DNA of 10,964 bases from DASQHM01 sp035632095. Its GTDB lineage: Bacteria > Pseudomonadota > Alphaproteobacteria > Ferrovibrionales > Ferrovibrionaceae. Positions 6,412-10,964 of this stretch are shown here, one piece after another. The position numbers and the translations under genes are program-made. The stretch is taken from contig DASQHM010000047.1 of assembly GCA_035632095.1 (NCBI GenBank), positions 1-10,964 on the forward strand, written 5' to 3'. The notes below the pieces were generated by a model. The model was not told the origin of the DNA and made no database searches. It saw nothing but the letters and a program-made list of their open reading frames with translations. How positions within the stretch are numbered: the first letter of the stretch is position 1; each line of letters starts with the position of its first letter.

Positions 6412-7491
6412 ATGACTCGATTGAAAACCCGTCTTTTGCTTGCAACCGCGATCTCCGTGATGCCAGCACTCGCGTTCGCCGACGACGTGCCCGGCGCGCG
6501 TCAAGGTTGGTACGCCTCGCTCGGCGGCGGCCTGAACATCTTGCGCAACTCCGATGTGAAGGGTGGCGGCTTCGAGACGACGGCGAAATTCAGCAACGGC
6601 TACGTCGTGCCCGCCGCCATCGGCTACAGCTGGGGCCACCTGCGGGCTGAAATCGAGGGCGGCTATCGCCGGAACTCGCTCGACACGCTCAACCCGGGCG
6701 GCAGCGCCAGCGGCCACGCCTCGTCGCTCGACGGCATGGTCAACGGCTATTACGACATTCTGCCCGACAACCGCATCGATCCCTATATCGGCGCCGGTAT
6801 CGGCGTCGCGCGGGTGAAGGCATCCGATGTGGCCGGCGCGAACGGCCGGACGATCCTGAGCGATTCCGACACCAAGTTCGCCTACCAGGGCATCGCTGGT
6901 GCGCGCTATCTCGTCGCGCCGCAATGGGACCTCGGTGCCGAGTATCGGTATTTCGCGACGACCACGCCGCACATGACGACCACGGCGGCGACGGCGCCGG
7001 CGAATGTCGGCGTCGAAACGCCTTATCGCAACCATTCGATCCTGCTCAATCTGACCTATCACTTCGCCCGTCCGGCTCCCGCGCCGATGGCGGCGCCGGC
7101 ACCGGCCGCGACCACGGCACCGCCGCCTCCGCCACCTCCACCGCCGGCCCAGGCGATGCCCAACGTCTATCTGGTGTTCTTCGCCTTCGATAAGTCGGAC
7201 ATCAGCCCGGTCGCCGCACAAGTGCTCGACCGCGCCGTCGCCGACTTCAAGCGAAGCGGCCAGGTCAAATTCCTGGTACAGGGCTACACCGACTTGTCGG
7301 GTTCTGTGGCTTACAACGAAGGGCTTTCGGAGCGCCGCGCCGATGCGGTCCAAGCCTACCTGCTCGCTCATGGCGTGACCAAGGCGCAGATCACCACCGA
7401 GTGGTTCGGCAAGAAGAACCCGCGCGTTCCGACGGCCGATGGCGTGCGCAATCAGGAAAACCGCCGCGCCGAGATCTACCTGAAGAAGTAA
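6412..7491 (+). CDS. OmpA-family outer membrane protein (beta-barrel plus peptidoglycan-binding domain)
   Basis: This 359-residue protein has a Sec signal peptide with likely cleavage after AFA (residue 23). An eight-strand-type barrel domain covers about residues 30-218, with alternating aromatic strands ending in the closing strand LLNLTYHF. A Pro/Ala linker (220-250) contains nine consecutive prolines (237-245). An OmpA/MotB peptidoglycan-binding domain spans about 252-359, with VFFAFDKSDIS, GYTDLSG and NEGLSERRADAV. D304 and R319 match the diaminopimelate-binding Asp and Arg of the family; the usual GHTD is GYTD here. It should tie the outer membrane to the cell wall. I chose the ATG at 6412, which gives a proper signal-peptide n-region (MTRLKTR). 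An in-frame ATG at 6373 would put 13 extra residues with two cysteines in front. Neither has a strong ribosome binding site. The gene is followed by a strong hairpin. Confidence 0.93.
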   Translation: MTRLKTRLLLATAISVMPALAFADDVPGARQGWYASLGGGLNILRNSDVKGGGFETTAKFSNGYVVPAAIGYSWGHLRAEIEGGYRRNSLDTLNPGGSASGHASSLDGMVNGYYDILPDNRIDPYIGAGIGVARVKASDVAGANGRTILSDSDTKFAYQGIAGARYLVAPQWDLGAEYRYFATTTPHMTTTAATAPANVGVETPYRNHSILLNLTYHFARPAPAPMAAPAPAATTAPPPPPPPPPAQAMPNVYLVFFAFDKSDISPVAAQVLDRAVADFKRSGQVKFLVQGYTDLSGSVAYNEGLSERRADAVQAYLLAHGVTKAQITTEWFGKKNPRVPTADGVRNQENRRAEIYLKK

Positions 7492-7511
7492 GCATCCCGA
7501 TCGCTTTACCG

Positions 7512-7550
7512 CTTGCGGCCGCCTCTTGACGGGGGCGGCCGCAAGTGTTT
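7512..7550 (+). terminator. Terminator-like hairpin between convergent ompA-type gene and metZ
   Basis: CTTGCGGCCGCC (7512-7523) pairs perfectly with GGCGGCCGCAAG (7534-7545) over 12 bp, with a ten-base loop, then TGTTT. The U-tract is short, but the stem is very stable. It lies 20 bases after the ompA-type stop and 15 bases from the metZ stop, so it may serve both converging transcripts; on the minus strand there is no U-run after it. Confidence 0.7.
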
Positions 7551-7560
7551 CGGCGGCGCC

Positions 7561-8766
7561 CTAGGCGGCGAGTGCCTGCTCCAGGTCGGCCAGAATGTCG
7601 GCGGGATCTTCCAGGCCCACGGACAGGCGGAGCAGGCCGTCGGATATGCCAAGCTCCGCGCGGCCCTCGGGCGAAAGCCGCTGATGGGTCGTGGTCGCCG
7701 GATGGGTAATCAGGCTTTTGGCGTCGCCGAGGTTATTCGAGATATCGACCAGCCGCAACGCGTCGAGGAAGCGGAACGCGCGCGCCTTGCCGCCGCCGAG
7801 TTCGAAAGCGACGATGCTGCCGGGACCGCTCATCTGCTTTTGCGCCAGCGCGTATTGCGGATGGTCCTTGCGCCCGGGAAACAGCACGCGGGTCACGTCG
7901 CGCGCGGTGCCGAGGAATTCCGCAACCCGCGCCGCGTTTTCGCAATGCTGGCGCACGCGCAAATCCAGTGTCTCCAGGCCCTTGAACAACACCCAGGCGT
8001 TGAACGGACTGAGCGACGGACCGGTGTGCCGCAGGATCGGCGCCAAAAGCTCGTCGGCGAACTTCTTGTCGGAGAGGATGACGCCGCCGAGGCAGCGGCC
8101 TTGCCCGTCGATGTGCTTGGTCGCCGAGTAGACCACCACGTCGGCGCCGAACTCCAAGGGCTTTTGCAACAAGGGCGTGGCGAAGACGTTGTCGACCACG
8201 ACCCGCGCGCCGGCGGCATGCGAAAGATCGGCGACGGCCTTGAGATCGATCATCTCCAAAGTCGGATTTGATGGCGTTTCGAGGAAGACGCATTTGGCGC
8301 CGGGCTTGAGTGCTTCGCGCCATTGGCCGAGGTCGCGGCCGTCGACGAGCGTGGAGCGGATGCCGAATCGCGGCAGCAATTCCTCGACGATGTAGCGGCA
8401 CGATCCAAATAGTGCCCGCGACGCGACCACACGGTCGCCGGCTCTCAGTTGGCAGATCAGCGCCGCGTGCACCGCCGCCATGCCGCTCGCGACCGCGCGG
8501 GCGATCTCGGCGCCCTCCAGCAACGCCATGCGTTCCTCGAACATGGCGACCGTGGGATTGCCGTAGCGGCTGTAGACGAAGCCCGGCTCCTCGTTCTTGA
8601 AGCGGCGCTCGGCCGCGCCTGCGCTCTCGTAGACAAAGCCCGAGGTGAGAAACATGGCCTCGGCGGTTTCGCCGTGGGCGCTGCGCACCGTGCCGCCGCG
8701 CACAAGCTTTGTGCGAGCTCGCCAGGTCGATGCACTTGCGGAAGACTTGGATCGCTGGTCGCTCAT
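7561..8766 (-). CDS. metZ: O-succinylhomoserine sulfhydrylase
   Basis: This 401-residue PLP enzyme of the Cys/Met metabolism (cystathionine gamma-synthase-like) family joins sulfide to O-succinylhomoserine to give homocysteine in methionine synthesis. Visible residues are Y65 and R67 (VYSRYGNPT), the phosphate loop S94-G-M, D192 (VVDNVFATP), the PLP lysine K217 (YSATKHIDGQGR) and the substrate-carboxylate arginine R380 (LLRLSVGLED). The stretch LETPSNPTLEMIDL and the length fit MetZ. Assignment among MetZ, MetB and MetY is by sequence feel and by the SAM-II leader, which in alphaproteobacteria typically precedes metA, metX or metZ. The ATG at 8766 has AAGGAG six bases upstream. The open frame continues far upstream only because it runs antisense to the methyltransferase gene; that extension is not protein. 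Confidence 0.93.
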   Translation of the reverse strand: MSDQRSKSSASASTWRARTKLVRGGTVRSAHGETAEAMFLTSGFVYESAGAAERRFKNEEPGFVYSRYGNPTVAMFEERMALLEGAEIARAVASGMAAVHAALICQLRAGDRVVASRALFGSCRYIVEELLPRFGIRSTLVDGRDLGQWREALKPGAKCVFLETPSNPTLEMIDLKAVADLSHAAGARVVVDNVFATPLLQKPLEFGADVVVYSATKHIDGQGRCLGGVILSDKKFADELLAPILRHTGPSLSPFNAWVLFKGLETLDLRVRQHCENAARVAEFLGTARDVTRVLFPGRKDHPQYALAQKQMSGPGSIVAFELGGGKARAFRFLDALRLVDISNNLGDAKSLITHPATTTHQRLSPEGRAELGISDGLLRLSVGLEDPADILADLEQALAA

Positions 8767-8807
8767 CGTTCGCTCCTTGGCCCCCGAGCTCTGGCTGATA
8801 CGGCGGC

Positions 8808-8848
8808 AAAAACACAAAGCCCCGGCGCTTGCAAATAAGGCCAGGGCT
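8808..8848 (-). terminator. Intrinsic terminator in the metZ leader (riboswitch expression platform)
   Basis: On the minus strand AGCCCTGGC (plus 8840-8848) pairs over nine positions (one G-U) with GCCGGGGCT (plus 8818-8826) around a 13-base loop, immediately followed by the U-rich tail TTGTGTTTTT. It sits between the SAM-II aptamer and the metZ ribosome binding site, where a transcription-attenuation hairpin is expected. It would stop transcription before metZ when SAM is high. Confidence 0.7.
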
Positions 8849-8863
8849 CGCGAACGATCCCGA

Positions 8864-8920
8864 CCTTTTAGCGATTGTTTAACGTGGTCGCAAGCCGGTC
8901 GGCTCAAATCACCACGGAGC
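8864..8920 (-). ncRNA. SAM-II riboswitch aptamer upstream of metZ
   Basis: Read on the minus strand, the conserved SAM-II blocks appear in order. The P1 5' strand CGTGGT (plus 8911-8916) is followed by GATTTGAGCC, then CGGCTTGC, then the P1 3' strand ACCACG (plus 8883-8888). TTAAA follows, and then the 3' pseudoknot strand TCGCTAAAAGG (ending at 8864). GCGA in the loop can pair with TCGC in the tail to form the H-type pseudoknot of this class. SAM-II binds S-adenosylmethionine and represses methionine-synthesis genes in alphaproteobacteria, which fits the metZ gene downstream. Boundaries are approximate to a few bases. Confidence 0.92.
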
Positions 8921-8923
8921 GAA

Positions 8924-8952
8924 CTCTTACAGCGCGGCCGCCCGCTCGTCAA
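8924..8952 (-). promoter_or_regulatory. Promoter of the SAM-II/metZ transcript
   Basis: On the minus strand TTGACG (plus 8947-8952) is followed after exactly 17 bases by TAAGAG (plus 8924-8929). The start of transcription would fall near 8917, right at the first base of the P1 stem of the aptamer, so the riboswitch would occupy the very 5' end of the message. The -35 is a good match and the -10 a moderate one; position relative to the aptamer is the main support. Confidence 0.6.
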
Positions 8953-9042
8953 GCGCGCGTCGCGGGGCGGCGTCTCCAATCGCGGCCAATACCGAGATTT
9001 CTGGCATACTCCCGCGCATTGCTTGCGGAGGAAGGCCAGCGC

Positions 9043-9654
9043 ATGTCGCGGGTTCCGATGATCGGCACGGAGGGCTATGCGGAAGAAGCGGATGCGCTGG
9101 TCAAACAATACGAGAGCATCTCCTTTGCCGACGTTCATAGACAGGTTCTTCACCTGATCCCGGCCGCTCCCGGAAGGGTCTTGGACATCGGTTCGGGAAC
9201 CGGGCGCGATGCGGCAGCGCTTGCTGCCATGGGGTACGCGGTGGTGGCCGTCGAGCCGACGGCCGAATTGCGCACGCGGGCGGCGGCCCTGCATCCCTCG
9301 CCGCGCATCGAATGGCTGGACGACGGCCTGCCGAATTTGAGCCGCCTCGCGCTGCGCGGCGAGAGCTTCGACGTGGTCATGCTCATGGCCGTCTGGATGC
9401 ATCTCGACGCGGAGCAGCGCCGGCGAGCCATGCCGCGCGTTGCGGGCTTGGTGCGACAGGGCGGCGTCATGATCCTCACCCTTCGTCACGGGCCGGTTCC
9501 GCCGGGCAGGCGCATGTTCGAGGTCACGGCGACGGAGATAATTCCGCTCGCCGAGGCGGAAGGCTTGCGCCTGGCGTTGAGGATCGAAAACCAGCCCGAC
9601 TTCTTCGGGCGCACGGACGTGAGTTGGACGCGGGTGGCATTTTCGAAAGTGTAG
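9043..9654 (+). CDS. Class I SAM-dependent methyltransferase
   Basis: This 203-residue cytoplasmic Rossmann-fold methyltransferase of the small Methyltransf_11/25 type has unknown substrate. Motif I is RVLDIGSGTGRDAAAL (residues 45-60, binds SAM), the acidic residue after strand 2 is E71 (VVAVEPT), and motif IV-like FDVVMLMAVWMHL is at 109-121. The motif GGVMILTLRHG (140-150) resembles a small-molecule-type beta-5 strand. The C-terminus (TDVSWTRVAFSKV) forms the last strands. The ATG at 9043 has GGAGGAAGG upstream with slightly long spacing; an ATG at 9058 is an alternative. It diverges from metZ across a 276-base spacer and converges on the phosphoesterase gene with 45 bases between stops. 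Whether it acts with the radical SAM pair is not shown. Confidence 0.87.
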   Translation: MSRVPMIGTEGYAEEADALVKQYESISFADVHRQVLHLIPAAPGRVLDIGSGTGRDAAALAAMGYAVVAVEPTAELRTRAAALHPSPRIEWLDDGLPNLSRLALRGESFDVVMLMAVWMHLDAEQRRRAMPRVAGLVRQGGVMILTLRHGPVPPGRRMFEVTATEIIPLAEAEGLRLALRIENQPDFFGRTDVSWTRVAFSKV

Positions 9655-9672
9655 CAAGCGGTGCGGCCAGGC

Positions 9673-9691
9673 GGTCGGCGTGCCGGCCTTT
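9673..9691 (+). terminator. Weak terminator-like hairpin between convergent genes
   Basis: GGTCGG (9673-9678) pairs with CCGGCC (9683-9688) around a four-base loop and is followed by TTT. It lies between the methyltransferase stop and the phosphoesterase stop. The stem is short and the U-run minimal, so this is tentative. Confidence 0.35.
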
Positions 9692-9699
9692 GCGGAAAT

Positions 9700-10590
9700 T
9701 CAGGCTGAGACTCTAGCCGCCGCAGTTTCCACTTTGCTCGCCGGCCTGCGCCAATGCCATGTGGCTGGTTGGAGCGCCCGCCCTTTGGCGGCCTTCTCCG
9801 CCGGAGGCAGAATATCGTCGTTGTCCCAGAGACCGGTCTCGATCGCCCGCCAATATTCCCCAGGCAGGCCGGCGCCACGCATCTTCGCCGCAGCGGCGCG
9901 ATGATCGTAGTCGAGCGCGTGCAACGTGATTTCGACGCCGCCCGGCTCCGGCGCCAGGGTCGAATACCAGACGCGCGGCGTGCCATCGTTGGCCGGCATG
10001 CCGATGACGCCCGCATTGTGCCACAAGCGCCCGGCGATGGTCCGCGTGAACGGCAGGCCGCAATGGCCGCCGATGACGGCATCGGTTCCAGCCGCGTCGA
10101 ATTCCGCGAGAAACTCCGCATCGCCGGTGGAGGCGTAGACGAAGCGGTTGATGCGGGACAGGCTGCCGTGAACGACCGCGAACGTGGCGCCGCCGAGGCT
10201 GAAGTCGATCCGCCGCGGCAAGGCCGCCATCCAGCGTCGCGCCTCCGGCGTCAGGTGCGCGTCGGCATAGGCGTACCACGCGGCCGACAGGCGATCGCAG
10301 ATGCTGCCAGGCGCGAAGCCGCAACCGCAATCCTCGGCGCCGACGCCAAGCGATTCTTCGCAATTGCCCATCACCACGCGAACCCCGGCGGCGCGAATTG
10401 CGGCGGCCGTCGCCTCAGGATCGGCGGCATAGGCGACCACGTCGCCGGTGCAGATGGTACGCTCCGGCGGGATGCCCTTCCGCGCGGCTTCGGCCAAAAG
10501 CGCGCGCGTCGCTTCGAGATTGCTGTACGGGCCGCCGAAGACAAGGGTCGGACCGGAGAGGCGGCCGAGGTTCGCGACCGGCGCAGTCAC
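9700..10590 (-). CDS. Atypical calcineurin-like metallophosphoesterase, metal site 1 lost
   Basis: This 296-residue protein is built on the MJ0936/YfcE-like phosphoesterase plan. Motif II GD (G49-D50, followed by VVAYAADP), motif III GN (G75-N76), motif IV HG (H141) and motif V GH (H176) are present. The usual motif I D-x-H-G-N is GGPYSN (19-24), GNHD is GNCEE, and the second His of GHxH is Gly178. Thus all ligands special to metal site 1 are missing, and site 2 ligands D50, N76, H141 and H176 remain. Cysteines C47, C77, C88, C90, C98 and C177 cluster near these motifs. I do not know its reaction. Start: a GTG at 10590 that overlaps the upstream gene's TGA (GTGA). Longer in-frame extensions run antisense-like through the upstream gene and read as low-complexity. 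No Shine-Dalgarno is seen, so coupled translation is likely. Confidence 0.85.
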   Translation of the reverse strand: MTAPVANLGRLSGPTLVFGGPYSNLEATRALLAEAARKGIPPERTICTGDVVAYAADPEATAAAIRAAGVRVVMGNCEESLGVGAEDCGCGFAPGSICDRLSAAWYAYADAHLTPEARRWMAALPRRIDFSLGGATFAVVHGSLSRINRFVYASTGDAEFLAEFDAAGTDAVIGGHCGLPFTRTIAGRLWHNAGVIGMPANDGTPRVWYSTLAPEPGGVEITLHALDYDHRAAAAKMRGAGLPGEYWRAIETGLWDNDDILPPAEKAAKGRALQPATWHWRRPASKVETAAARVSA

Positions 10591-10964
10591 GTCGCGGGGG
10601 CAACGCTGCACGAACCGCCGCCGAGCACGCAGAACTTGGCGCAATGGGGATGGTTGAGCTTGACCGCGCCGGACGCTTCGACCAGCGTGCGGCCGAGCTC
10701 GAATTGCGGATCGTAAGGCAGGAGCGTGCAGGCGAGCACCGCCGGCGCCTCGGCGCCCTTCCGCTTCACCACCATGCGCGAGGACGCGCACATCATCGCA
10801 TCCGGGCTCCTGTGTAGAATGCTCCAACAGGCCTCGGTGATCTCGGGCACGTCGGCTTCCGCGTCCATCTCGGGGAACAGCACCAGCGCTTGCGGATCGC
10901 CGGCGTCGACCGGCACACTCCGCTCGGCGAAAAGACGCGCGAAGCCGGCGCGGAGCCGCGCTTC
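10587..10964 (-). CDS. Radical SAM protein, C-terminal fragment with auxiliary cysteine set (5' end outside window)
   Basis: The frame is open from the window edge (10964) to the TGA at 10587-10589 and gives the last 125 residues. It contains six cysteines. Five of them (fragment C59, C79, C108, C112, C119) form a C-x19-C-x28-C-x3-C-x6-C pattern including CASSRM and HCAKFCVLGGGSCS. That resembles the auxiliary Fe-S cluster region (SPASM/twitch type) at the C-terminus of radical SAM enzymes, and I recall similar tails in proteins annotated only as radical SAM proteins beside a metallophosphoesterase. The defining CxxxCxxC motif should lie further 5', outside the window, so the family call is provisional. 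Its stop overlaps the phosphoesterase start by four bases. Substrate is unknown. Confidence 0.65.
   Translation of the reverse strand, partial: EARLRAGFARLFAERSVPVDAGDPQALVLFPEMDAEADVPEITEACWSILHRSPDAMMCASSRMVVKRKGAEAPAVLACTLLPYDPQFELGRTLVEASGAVKLNHPHCAKFCVLGGGSCSVAPAT

Noticed and set aside
7130..7148. Low-complexity CCN run as a DNA repeat
   Set aside because: It encodes the nine-proline linker with mixed proline codons, so it is protein-level composition and not a nucleotide repeat.
6244..7371. 375-residue minus-strand frame opposite the OmpA-type gene
   Set aside because: The translation is an Arg-rich antisense shadow of a gene with a clear signal peptide, barrel and OmpA domain.
8875..9042. 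Upstream extension of the methyltransferase frame to 259 residues
   Set aside because: It would run antisense through the SAM-II aptamer and promoter of metZ. The ATG at 9043 has a purine-rich ribosome binding site and family-like length.
8767..9657. Upstream extension of the metZ frame giving a 698-residue protein
   Set aside because: The added part crosses the metZ promoter and SAM-II riboswitch and then runs antisense to the methyltransferase. The ATG at 8766 has a good ribosome binding site and gives the normal family length.
10587..10590. Possible frameshift splitting one gene into a radical SAM part and a phosphoesterase part
   Set aside because: The junction is an exact GTGA stop-start overlap, each side has its own complete domain logic, and no homopolymer slip site is present. 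Two genes is the simpler reading.
10591..10827. N-terminal extension of the phosphoesterase frame to 375 residues
   Set aside because: The extension lies inside the radical SAM gene in another frame and reads as Arg/Ala-rich sequence. The GTGA overlap gives a better start.

Overview
The window looks like the chromosome of a high-GC alphaproteobacterium, most likely a member of the Rhizobiales (Hyphomicrobiales) near the Bradyrhizobium/Xanthobacteraceae lineage. The evidence is the strong G/C third-position codon bias, the argD-argF-hslO gene order, a methionine-synthesis gene (metZ) led by a SAM-II riboswitch, and a porin-type OmpA protein. This placement comes from gene content only. I see no insertion sequence, prophage, CRISPR array, tRNA or rRNA. 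Most of the window is housekeeping; the right end is less ordinary.

Left part, plus strand (1-3693): the last codons of argD, then argF (ornithine carbamoyltransferase) and hslO (Hsp33 redox chaperone). These are joined by two 4-base ATGA overlaps, so the arginine genes and the chaperone are probably translated from one message. Two lipoprotein genes follow: a 198-residue protein of unknown function and a 322-residue right-handed beta-helix protein with conserved-looking polar motifs.

Middle, minus strand (3706-6148): argE (acetylornithine deacetylase), folE (GTP cyclohydrolase I) and apaG, transcribed in the order apaG-folE-argE. A promoter candidate upstream of apaG overlaps an 18-base near-palindrome. 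About 380 bases then separate apaG from a divergent plus-strand ompA-type gene (6412-7491), which ends at a 12-bp perfect hairpin.

Right-centre (7561-9654): metZ (O-succinylhomoserine sulfhydrylase) on the minus strand has a full leader in the expected order: promoter, SAM-II aptamer, U-tailed hairpin, ribosome binding site, ATG. Diverging from it is a small class I SAM-dependent methyltransferase.

Right end, minus strand (9700-10964): the C-terminal 125 residues of a protein I read as a radical SAM enzyme with a SPASM/twitch-like cysteine set. It overlaps by GTGA a calcineurin-like phosphoesterase relative. That protein has lost every ligand special to metal site 1, keeps all ligands of metal site 2, and carries a cluster of cysteines. 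This coupled pair is the best candidate for an uncharacterised system here.
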